The notes beneath the pieces are model-generated. The model was not told the origin of the DNA. It saw nothing but the letters and a program-made list of their open reading frames with translations, and did no database searches. 29,456 nt of DNA, taken from positions 1 through 29,456 of the forward strand of contig JAWXBG010000112.1 of the NCBI GenBank assembly GCA_034439875.1. Direction: 5' to 3'. Positions within the stretch are counted from its first letter, which is position 1; each line of letters opens with the position of its first letter. The DNA is from JAWXBG01 sp034439875 (GTDB taxonomy: Bacteria; Bacteroidota; Bacteroidia; Flavobacteriales_D; Sanyastnellaceae). Positions 1 through 6,806 of the stretch are shown here, in pieces. The position numbers and the translations under genes are program-made.

Positions 1-50
1 ATGTATGCATGATGTATGCATGATGTATGCATGATGTATGCATGATGTAT
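1..50. repeat. 11-bp tandem repeat (ATGTATGCATG unit)
   Basis: Four exact head-to-tail copies of the 11-base unit ATGTATGCATG fill positions 1-44. A partial fifth copy runs to about 50 and then decays. The unit contains the palindrome ATGCAT. Related words (ATGCATCATGATGTATG and so on) recur at about 105-131, so the array was probably longer and has degenerated. It may continue left of the window. No coding function is visible. Confidence 0.85.
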
Positions 51-65
51 GGATAATGAATTATA

Positions 66-87
66 ATGCCGTCCCTACGGAACTGGG
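66..87 (-). repeat. REP-like palindrome, GTTCC/GGAAC family, copy A
   Basis: On the minus strand this reads AGTTCCGTAGGGACGGCAT. It has the same organisation as copies at 131-149, 26415-26435 and 26515-26537: a GTTCC arm, a 3-base loop, a GGAAC-like arm, then GGCAT. One arm carries a mismatch here. Short palindromes of this kind are common intergenic dispersed repeats in Bacteroidota genomes; the function is unknown. Confidence 0.55.
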
Positions 88-130
88 ATGGTTTGTGGAA
101 TAGGCTATGCATCATGATGTATGTATTATG

Positions 131-149
131 ATGTCGCTCCTACGGAACT
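131..149 (-). repeat. REP-like palindrome, GTTCC/GGAAC family, copy B
   Basis: On the minus strand this reads AGTTCCGTAGGAGCGACAT. It differs by three bases from copy A, 65 bases away, in the same orientation. The second arm is degenerate. Both lie downstream of the GNAT gene, which ends at 257. Confidence 0.5.
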
Positions 150-256
150 TTTGCCGAACTGCCGCCTACTCCGATAACGTTTCTTTTGATCTGAGGACGA
201 CTACCGAACTAGTAAGAACTCGTTCCAAAGAAACTACCCCTCTCCTAGACCCTGAG

Positions 257-739
257 CTATAAAACCTCTCCAAATGCCTGCAACTGGTCGAAAGTTAATT
301 TTCCATTAATCCATTCGGGATCAAGAACGGCATTGTACTTTTGATAAAATCGCATGGCCGGCTCATTCCAGTCCAAAACTTGCCATTCCATCCTACGATA
401 ACCCGCCGCTTTGGCCATGACAATCACTTCTTGGAATAAACGGTGACCGAGTCCTTTGCCACGTTGTTCTTCATCCACAACAATGTCTTCCAAAAACAAA
501 CATTTGCCTTTCCATGTCGAATACTTGATATAATAGATAGCAATACCCATAATTCGTCCATTCAATTCCGCTACAAAAAAATCGAAAACAGGATTTGTTC
601 CAAAAGCATCCTCTCGCATCTCGTCCACAGTTGTTTCCACTTCTCCACTGGCCTTTTCATATTCTGCCAACTGCCTTACCAAGCGCAAAACCTCCGGCAA
701 ATCGGCCTCAATTCCCTTTCGAATCCGAGCATTTTCCAT
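257..739 (-). CDS. GNAT family N-acetyltransferase (spermidine/thialysine acetyltransferase-like)
   Basis: This is a predicted cytoplasmic acetyl-CoA-dependent N-acetyltransferase of 160 residues, a normal length for the family. The acetyl-CoA pyrophosphate-binding loop is visible as Q-R-G-K-G-L-G around residues 91-97, preceded by the LEDIVVDEE strand. A WNEPAMRFY motif near the C-terminus is typical of the family. The segment AFGTNPVFDFFVAE and the spacing around it resemble the SAT1/SAT2 subfamily, which acetylates polyamines or thialysine, but the substrate cannot be fixed from sequence. The open frame extends 28 codons further upstream to 823. I chose the ATG at 737-739 because the protein MENARIRKG... 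starts exactly at the first conserved beta strand and because the upstream extension overlaps a dispersed repeat (750-812). It appears to be a single-gene transcript. The CvpA gene is divergent. Confidence 0.88.
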   Translation of the reverse strand: MENARIRKGIEADLPEVLRLVRQLAEYEKASGEVETTVDEMREDAFGTNPVFDFFVAELNGRIMGIAIYYIKYSTWKGKCLFLEDIVVDEEQRGKGLGHRLFQEVIVMAKAAGYRRMEWQVLDWNEPAMRFYQKYNAVLDPEWINGKLTFDQLQAFGEVL

Positions 740-749
740 GTGTACAAAG

Positions 750-812
750 TAATACCAATTCTGCTTAATCCTGCATCGCGCGCTGGAAGTCTGTTCTGGG
801 TAATGCGCTGCA
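750..812. repeat. Dispersed intergenic repeat, family X (copy 1)
   Basis: This begins with TAATACCAATTCTGC and continues with a CTGCAT...GCGC...GGAAGT...AATGC.CTGCA segment. The same ordered words occur at 29384-29456, where the copy has about 10 extra bases near its start. The head (ATACCAATTCTGCTTA) also occurs exactly, inverted, at 23104-23119. It lies 10 bases upstream of the GNAT start codon, so it probably contains or displaces that gene's promoter region. Confidence 0.6.
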
Positions 813-831
813 GGATTTTGCATGCATAAAG

Positions 832-910
832 TGGTAAATGCGGCCAGAGTAGCTGTTATAGGACACAGGAGTGAAACGAAATTGGACTATTACAGTTACC
901 TAAACGGTCT
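832..910. repeat. Dispersed intergenic repeat, family Y (copy 1)
   Basis: This 79-base segment aligns with 28948-29027 at roughly 80% identity by eye, with one single-base gap. Shared words include AGTAGCTG, GGAGTGAAACG, AATTGGACT and TAAACGGT. It directly follows repeat X, whereas at the right end of the window Y precedes X by about 360 bases. No reading frame is conserved between the copies, so it looks non-coding. Confidence 0.6.
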
Positions 911-970
911 AACTCAAAACACTCTGAGAATCCCACGATAGCCTGTTAAAAACCCTCTCCGATTTCGCGT

Positions 971-998
971 TTTGGAAGCTCTCGACAAACTAGTTTTG
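971..998 (+). promoter_or_regulatory. Predicted promoter of the CvpA gene (Bacteroidota type)
   Basis: TTTG (971-974) and TAGTTTTG (991-998) match the Bacteroidota -33 TTTG and -7 TAnnTTTG elements, separated by 16 bases, slightly short of the usual spacing. The -7 element ends only four bases before the ATG at 1003, so transcription would start at or next to the start codon. It could also be a chance match. Confidence 0.4.
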
Positions 999-1002
999 AA
1001 CT

Positions 1003-1560
1003 ATGATCAGTTTTATCGATATCTTCTTGCTTATCTGTCTTGGATTTGCAGCCTGGAATGGCTGGAAAAACGGTTTTGTATACGAACTCGTCATGTTTCT
1101 GGCTCTATTCGCCGCCCTCTACATTGCCATTCATTTCTCGGAGTGGGGCGGACATATCATAACCGGCGCCGGCGCCGAACCGAGTCAAGGCATGGCCCAG
1201 GCCTCCTTTATAGTAACCTTTGTCATTATCCTTCTTTCAGCTTGGCTCTTGGCCCGCGTACTTTCCGGGCTCGCTAACAACGGTGGCGGCGAAGTGCTCA
1301 ATAGAGTGGGTGGTGGTGTATTCGCATTGGCCAAATCTCTCATTATTCTCAGTCTATTTCTTATTCTTATCACCGGATCGGATGCGAAATTCAAATTGCT
1401 CACCAAAGAACAACGAGAAAAGTCGTGGTTGATGGAACCGGTGTATCAATTCAGCACCACCATCATGCCAGCAGTAAAAGGAAGTAAGTTCTATCAACGC
1501 ATTGAAGAGCAAGAATTGATTAGGCAAACTGAAGAAAAATTGACAGGAGAAAAAAATTAG
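1003..1560 (+). CDS. CvpA family membrane protein
   Basis: This is an integral inner-membrane protein of 185 residues, the usual size for the CvpA (colicin V production) family. Four hydrophobic segments are visible at about residues 3-24, 28-47, 65-88 and 107-126. The first has the family-typical I-D-I-F-L-L-I signature followed by G-F-A-A-W-N-G-W-K-N-G-F. The family glycine-rich connection (NNGGGEVLNRVGGGVFALAKS) lies before the last helix. A charged C-terminal tail (residues 135-185) is probably cytoplasmic. CvpA proteins are linked to envelope homeostasis and colicin V export in enterobacteria; the exact role in Bacteroidota is unknown. The start is secure because the first membrane helix begins at residue 3. 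There is no recognisable Shine-Dalgarno sequence. Confidence 0.88.
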   Translation: MISFIDIFLLICLGFAAWNGWKNGFVYELVMFLALFAALYIAIHFSEWGGHIITGAGAEPSQGMAQASFIVTFVIILLSAWLLARVLSGLANNGGGEVLNRVGGGVFALAKSLIILSLFLILITGSDAKFKLLTKEQREKSWLMEPVYQFSTTIMPAVKGSKFYQRIEEQELIRQTEEKLTGEKN

Positions 1561-1654
1561 TTTTTCTCATGGGACCAATTCATTGAGAACTGAGACAGGT
1601 TCTATAAAATAATTCTATAACATCTAGTAAACACACATTCCAATCTACCGATAG

Positions 1655-1765
1655 ATGAAGATCACCTTTCTAATAATAACGTTTGGATTTATGTTTAGTC
1701 CAATATCGTTTTACTCCAATGAACTAAACATAAAATACAACGGCATTTACTGCTGTAACCTTTGA
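1655..1765 (+). CDS. Possible small secreted or membrane peptide (36 aa)
   Basis: In the gap between the CvpA and AsmA-like genes, an ATG at 1655 opens a 36-codon frame ending in TGA at 1763-1765. The product starts MKITFLIITFGFMF, which looks like a signal peptide or single membrane helix. A short tail follows with a Cys-Cys pair near the end (Y-C-C-N-L). It has no family I recognise. It could be a genuine small peptide, a decayed gene that kept only its signal sequence, or chance in AT-rich DNA. Confidence 0.22.
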   Translation: MKITFLIITFGFMFSPISFYSNELNIKYNGIYCCNL

Positions 1766-1802
1766 AATATTTTGACCAATTATTAAGAAGCACTGGCATC
1801 AC

Positions 1803-4800
1803 ATGAAAAGAAAAATCCTCAAATGGACCGGTATTGTGGTTCTGCTGATTGCAATCCTATTCAGTGTTACTATTGTCGTTGTATATGAGAAGCAGGATGG
1901 TGTAGTGCAAGAGTTGCTTCAGAAAGCAAACGAAGATTTTGTAGGGAAAGTAGATATAGCTGGTTCGCATATTTCACTCTTTGAAAATTTTCCATACATC
2001 TCCATCGATCTAGAAAAACTGCATATTCTAGAGAACAAGTCAGATACGGCCAAAACCATCATTTACCTCAACGAGCTCTACATCGGTTTCGATATTTGGA
2101 CAATTCTAAGTGGTAAAATGGAGATCAAAAAAATCCTTTTGAAAGATGGTCGAATGGATATTGTTCAATACCCTGAGGGCGATTTCAACATCAGCCGCGC
2201 ACTTGAATACACGAAAGAAATTGAAGATCCGTCAGAAGAATTTCACCTCGATTTAAAAACCGTGCAACTGGAGAATGTTAATCTTACCAAACTCAGCGAG
2301 GAAAACAACCTACTCATCGACGTACTTTTTTCAAAGGCCAAATCAACACTCAAGTCTTCGAACAATCACGTATTTGTTGGACTTGATGCGAAATTCGAAT
2401 TAAGTCTAATTATGGAAGGAGACACCACATTTATCAAACACAAGCATTTCGAATTTGATACAGACTTCGACTACTCCTCCGAAACGCAATTATTTGTTAT
2501 CAAGCCTACCACAGCCAAACTGGAAGGGGCAATATTCGATGCCTCAGGATCGATTGATTTCAAAAGAGAAGTTTTTCTTGATCTCAAATTCTCGGGAAAC
2601 AAACCCAACTTTGATCTATTCATGGCCATGGCCCCTGAAGAGCTTGCTCCAACACTCAGAAAATATGACAACAAGGGAAAGGTCTTTTTCGAGACCACTA
2701 TTGTCGGAAGTTGCATCCATCATCATTCGCCGGCTATTGATGCCCGCTTCGGTTGCGAAAATGCATTTTTCAACAATACTGAGGTAAACAAAAAATTGGA
2801 CGATCTTAATTTTTCAGGATACTTCACCAACGGTGCTGAACGCAATCCCTCGACAATGGAATTTGGGATCAAAGATTTTTCCGCACGTCCTGAAGTGGGT
2901 ACATTCACCGGAAACCTAGTAGTCAAAAATTTTGATTCTCCCGATATCGATCTTCAGCTAAAGTCCGACTTTGAACTGAACTTTCTCGCCAAATTTTTCA
3001 ATCTGACAGACCTATACGATCTCGCAGGAAAGGTGCAGTTGACAATGAATTTCAAGGACATCATTGATCTCAATAATCCGGAAAAGTCGATAGAAAAATT
3101 GAATGAATCCTACTTCACTCAATTGAAAATAGAAAATTTGAGTTTCGGGAAAGAATCGACCGATCTGCCCATAAAAGATATAGATCTCTACGCCGAGTTG
3201 ATTGGTCACGAAGCAAAAATTTCCTATTGCAATGTCGAGATTGGCAATAGCAATATTTCACTTCATGGAAGCATCAGCGACTTGCCAGCCATCCTGCATC
3301 ACACCGATATCCCTGTTACGGCCAAACTAGATGTTTCTAGTTCCTTCCTCGATTTGTACGAACTTACAGGAAGCGATTCGCTCACATCGGTGAATGAGCA
3401 AATCAAAAATTTATCGATGGGCTTGCATTTTACTTCTTCAGCGAAAGCGATAACTGAATCACCAAACCTGCCAATCGGAGAATTTTTTGTGGACAGTCTT
3501 TTCGCTCAGCTTACTCATTATCCACATACTCTGCATGACTTTCATGCCGATGTCTATATTGAAAAAGAAGATTTCAGGGTAATCGACTTCAAGGGATTTA
3601 TCGACAAAAGCGACTTTCACTTTTCCGGAAAACTGAAACATTATGATCTCTGGTTTGCAGATCATGCAATAGGAGATACGCATATAGATTTTAGTATTGA
3701 CTCTCGAATGCTCCAATTACATGATATCTTTTCTTACAAGGGAGAAAACTATGTTCCGGAGGACTATCGTCATGAAGAATTCGACAACTTGAAAATTGTG
3801 GGGTCCACTGATCTCCATTTCAATGAAGGAATGCAGTCTATAGATATGAAATTCGAGAAATTCGATGCAAAAATGAAAGTTCATGCCATGCGCTTTGAGA
3901 ATTTCAAGGGGCGCGTGCATTATGAAAAAGACCACCTAGTAGTTGAAGACTTTTCCGGTAAACTCGGACACTCCGACATTCATACCACACTTCACTATTA
4001 CCTCGGAGACGATGAAAATCAAAAGAAAAGGGAAAACAAATTTGAATTAACCTCTAATCGCTTGGACTTCGATCAACTCTTTCAATACCACATGCCCATT
4101 TCTTCAGATACAGCTATGGCCGGTATGGTCTATCACGACGAAGGGTTCAATATTTATGAGTTGCCCTTTACGGACATGACATTCGTCGTTCAAATAGGAC
4201 ATCTCAACTACCATAAATACTTGATACATCAAATAGATGCTGAACTCCGCACCACTCCTGAGCATTACATCTACGTGGAAAAATTAAAACTCGAAGCGGC
4301 AGACGGAAGTTTCGACATAAAGGGACACTTCAATGGATCTGACCCCAAGAAAATTTATTTCAGTCCTGACATGAGTGTCAAAAAAATAGATCTGGATAAA
4401 TTGATGTTGAAGTTCGATAATTTTGGTCAAGACCACTTGGTATCAGAAAACTTACATGGGAAGCTTTCTGGTCGTATTACAGGAAATATTCGAATGCACA
4501 AAGACCTTGTTCCCATTATCGATGAATCAGAAATACACATCGACATGGAAGTATTGGAGGGTCGCTTAGAAAATTACAGTATGCTTGAGGCGATATCAGA
4601 TTACTTCAAAGATAAAAATCTGAGGCGAGTTGCATTTGACACCCTTGCCAATCACATTGATATCACGAAGGGGATTCTCACAGTGCCAAACATGACCATC
4701 AATTCATCCTTAGGGCACATGCAAATTTCGGGCACACAGGACATGGATATGAATATGGACTATTACGTTCGAGTTCCTTGGAAAATGGTAACTGAGGCCG

Positions 4801-4958
4801 CCTCATCTCGGTTATTTGGACGTAAACCCGATGAGATAGATCCTGAACAGGAAGATGCAATTCAGTATGAAGATCAAGATAGGCGTATTAGATATTTGAA
4901 CATTCGCATCACCGGAAACACAGAAGACTACAAAATAACCCTTGACAAAAAAAAATGA
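1803..4958 (+). CDS. AsmA-like family protein (large envelope protein)
   Basis: The product is 1051 residues with an N-terminal membrane anchor (about residues 8-28). A long periplasmic region follows, rich in short amphipathic beta strands (alternating D/K-x-hydrophobic patterns). The N-terminal motif after the anchor (FVGKVDIAGSHISLFENFP, then L-x-x-L-x-I) is typical of AsmA domains. The C-terminal segment, with ILTVPNMTINSSLGHMQISG followed by a D-M-N-M-D strand, matches the AsmA-like C-terminal region. AsmA/TamB/YhdP-type proteins form long beta-groove bridges implicated in lipid transport between the inner and outer membranes, so a role in outer-membrane lipid homeostasis is inferred. 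The reading frame ends in an A9 run encoding lysines, and the gene faces the DUF349 gene with only 40 bases between the two stop codons. It is probably a single-gene transcript; no clear promoter was seen. Confidence 0.85.
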   Translation: MKRKILKWTGIVVLLIAILFSVTIVVVYEKQDGVVQELLQKANEDFVGKVDIAGSHISLFENFPYISIDLEKLHILENKSDTAKTIIYLNELYIGFDIWTILSGKMEIKKILLKDGRMDIVQYPEGDFNISRALEYTKEIEDPSEEFHLDLKTVQLENVNLTKLSEENNLLIDVLFSKAKSTLKSSNNHVFVGLDAKFELSLIMEGDTTFIKHKHFEFDTDFDYSSETQLFVIKPTTAKLEGAIFDASGSIDFKREVFLDLKFSGNKPNFDLFMAMAPEELAPTLRKYDNKGKVFFETTIVGSCIHHHSPAIDARFGCENAFFNNTEVNKKLDDLNFSGYFTNGAERNPSTMEFGIKDFSARPEVGTFTGNLVVKNFDSPDIDLQLKSDFELNFLAKFFNLTDLYDLAGKVQLTMNFKDIIDLNNPEKSIEKLNESYFTQLKIENLSFGKESTDLPIKDIDLYAELIGHEAKISYCNVEIGNSNISLHGSISDLPAILHHTDIPVTAKLDVSSSFLDLYELTGSDSLTSVNEQIKNLSMGLHFTSSAKAITESPNLPIGEFFVDSLFAQLTHYPHTLHDFHADVYIEKEDFRVIDFKGFIDKSDFHFSGKLKHYDLWFADHAIGDTHIDFSIDSRMLQLHDIFSYKGENYVPEDYRHEEFDNLKIVGSTDLHFNEGMQSIDMKFEKFDAKMKVHAMRFENFKGRVHYEKDHLVVEDFSGKLGHSDIHTTLHYYLGDDENQKKRENKFELTSNRLDFDQLFQYHMPISSDTAMAGMVYHDEGFNIYELPFTDMTFVVQIGHLNYHKYLIHQIDAELRTTPEHYIYVEKLKLEAADGSFDIKGHFNGSDPKKIYFSPDMSVKKIDLDKLMLKFDNFGQDHLVSENLHGKLSGRITGNIRMHKDLVPIIDESEIHIDMEVLEGRLENYSMLEAISDYFKDKNLRRVAFDTLANHIDITKGILTVPNMTINSSLGHMQISGTQDMDMNMDYYVRVPWKMVTEAASSRLFGRKPDEIDPEQEDAIQYEDQDRRIRYLNIRITGNTEDYKITLDKKK

Positions 4959-4998
4959 AAGTCAAGCATTTTTGAATTCTGAATTGCCAATTTTAAAA

Positions 4999-6693
4999 CT
5001 ATGCCGTCTTGAGCATCTCGAGTTTCTTCCTGATGTCATCGATTTCGCGCTTCGCAGAAACAATTTTCTTCTCAATATCATTTCGGAAAGCCTCTGCGCC
5101 TTTACCGGTGAATATCGTCATATTGTTTTCGTATTGCTGAATATCTTTTTTCAAGCGATCGATTTTCTCACGCATGAATTGCTCTTCCTTCCTCACTGCG
5201 AACTGACCGTTGTCACTGGCTTTGATTGTAGAAACTCGTGAGCGGAAACGATTCATCTCCTGCTCTTCTCGCTCGGCATTGATAGATCCATATTTGCTGT
5301 CCAATGCTTTCGTGTAGCGCTCGATAATATCCTTGAGTCTGTCCTTTGGTATAAAACCGATGCTGTGCCACCTCTCCGAAAATTCCTTCAGAAATTTAAG
5401 ATCGTCAACTTTCTGACCTATTAGTTCAAAGGCCTCTATCTCTATGAGCAAGGCTTCCTTTTTTTCTAGATTATCGATTTGTTCTTGCGCAATATTCGCG
5501 GTGTGTCCTTTTTTGTTTTTGAAGAAATGATCACTAGCGCTTCTAAATTGCTGCCAAAGCTTCATTTCATCTCGGGGGTCTGCTGAACCAACCGCCTTCC
5601 ACTCGTTTTGAAGTTGCTTAAACACTTCAGTAACATTCTTCCAATCGGAACTGTCTTGCAATTCGCGGGCCTTCGTAATCAGAGCTTCCTTTTTAGCACG
5701 ATTGTCTTTGTATCCGGCCTTTCTCTCGCCCATAAAATTGCTACGACGTTCGAAAAACAAATCACAAAGACCTCTAAAATCGTTCCACGCATCGTCATTA
5801 TCTTTTTTACGAGCCCAGCCGGTGTTCTTCCATTCTTCTTGCAATTGAATGGTTTCATCGGTGAGCTTATTCCAGGCCGCCAGATTGCTCACTTCCTTTT
5901 CGAGGGTGAGTTTCATCTTTTCAATTACACCGCGCTTATTGGCTAGAGCCTGCTCATGGTTTTCCTCCAGCTTTTCGTAATGGGCACGAATTCGGGTTTG
6001 AGCTTCACGAAGGACAGCAAAAAACTGATCACCCATATCTTTAAAAGTCTCACGAGGTGACGGACCAATGTCCATCCATTCGCGCTGAAACCTGCGAATC
6101 ATTACCTCGAGCTCTTGTACATTTTGTACTTCGTTCAAGGCGGTCGATGCAGCAATCAATTCTTCTTTCTTCTTTTGATTAATCTTCAGGTCGTGCTCCT
6201 GTAGACTCTTGTAGATATTGATATTGTAGAAAAACTCGTGCGTTAGCTTGTGAAAACCTTCATGTAAGTCATGATGTTTATCACCGGGTACGTCGCCGAT
6301 GCTATCCCACTTTTCTTTAATTCCATTGAACGTTGAGAAAGCCTTTCCAATATTCTCTTCCTCTTTTACAAGCGCTTCGAGATCGACTAGCAATGCTTTT
6401 TTAGAATCAAAATTCTGTAGACGTTCAGCAGCCAATAATTTGCCATGCTCTTCCACCCTGTTTTCATAAGTCGAAACAAGTGCTCGAAAGTTTTCTTCCA
6501 GTTCATGGGGTTCATGCACAAACTCACTACCCTCGGGGTGCTCCGCTGCTTTGAATTCTTCTTGTTGCAACTGTCTTTCTTTGGCAGTTTCTGCCTTCCA
6601 GTCATTTTTCACACCGCGCACTGCATCTCTGATAGACAGAATCTCTTCAGAATTGAGTAACTCTTGCATACGCTCTACCAATTGGGCCTTCAT
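4999..6693 (-). CDS. DUF349 repeat protein
   Basis: This 564-residue, highly charged, soluble alpha-helical protein contains five DUF349 units. Each is marked by a W-x-x-[IVT]-G signature: EKWDSIG, REWMDIG, EEWKNTG, NEWKAVG and ERWHSIG. The signatures are spaced about 70-75 residues apart across roughly residues 115-450. The C-terminal 70 residues form a predicted coiled coil (KIDRLKKDIQQYENN ... AKREIDDIRKKLEML). The N-terminal 100 residues are acidic, with a degenerate unit-like NDWKAE. The molecular function of DUF349 is not established. The annotated ATG is at 6691-6693; an in-frame TTG lies directly upstream, but ATG is the more likely start. A good promoter lies 36-65 bases upstream. 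Confidence 0.9.
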   Translation of the reverse strand: MKAQLVERMQELLNSEEILSIRDAVRGVKNDWKAETAKERQLQQEEFKAAEHPEGSEFVHEPHELEENFRALVSTYENRVEEHGKLLAAERLQNFDSKKALLVDLEALVKEEENIGKAFSTFNGIKEKWDSIGDVPGDKHHDLHEGFHKLTHEFFYNINIYKSLQEHDLKINQKKKEELIAASTALNEVQNVQELEVMIRRFQREWMDIGPSPRETFKDMGDQFFAVLREAQTRIRAHYEKLEENHEQALANKRGVIEKMKLTLEKEVSNLAAWNKLTDETIQLQEEWKNTGWARKKDNDDAWNDFRGLCDLFFERRSNFMGERKAGYKDNRAKKEALITKARELQDSSDWKNVTEVFKQLQNEWKAVGSADPRDEMKLWQQFRSASDHFFKNKKGHTANIAQEQIDNLEKKEALLIEIEAFELIGQKVDDLKFLKEFSERWHSIGFIPKDRLKDIIERYTKALDSKYGSINAEREEQEMNRFRSRVSTIKASDNGQFAVRKEEQFMREKIDRLKKDIQQYENNMTIFTGKGAEAFRNDIEKKIVSAKREIDDIRKKLEMLKTA

Positions 6694-6728
6694 CAAAAGT
6701 ATGTTTAGGTGTTCCGTTTTAAGGATTG

Positions 6729-6758
6729 CAAATTTAATAATTCCAATTCAAATTACAA
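6729..6758 (-). promoter_or_regulatory. Predicted promoter of the DUF349 gene
   Basis: On the minus strand the -7 element TAAATTTG (6729-6736) matches TAnnTTTG exactly, and TTG (6756-6758) supplies the -33 element with a 19-base spacer. Transcription would start near 6725, giving a 5' leader of about 30 bases before the ATG at 6693. This is the best promoter match in the window. Confidence 0.6.
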
Positions 6759-6806
6759 TGTTTTTTCAAGACTATCCAAAACAGAATAAGCTTGTATTTG
6801 GTAGCA

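Noticed and set aside
740..823. 28-codon N-terminal extension of the GNAT acetyltransferase
   Set aside because: The extension falls in dispersed repeat X and does not look like GNAT sequence. The internal ATG at 739 starts at the first domain strand.
972..1277. 101-codon plus-strand frame overlapping the CvpA gene start
   Set aside because: It is a shadow frame. The overlapping CvpA frame has four membrane helices and the family motifs.
1586..1603. AGAAC-8-GTTCT hairpin after the CvpA stop codon as a terminator
   Set aside because: The stem is only 5 bases, with an 8-base loop and no T-tract after it, so it is too weak to call.
1695..1709. 15-base identity TTAGTCCAATATCGT, also at 28695-28709
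   Set aside because: The flanks do not align, and one such match is about what chance allows in a window of this size.
6694..6696. TTG as start codon of the DUF349 protein
   Set aside because: An ATG follows immediately (6691-6693), so the TTG adds one residue and has no supporting evidence.
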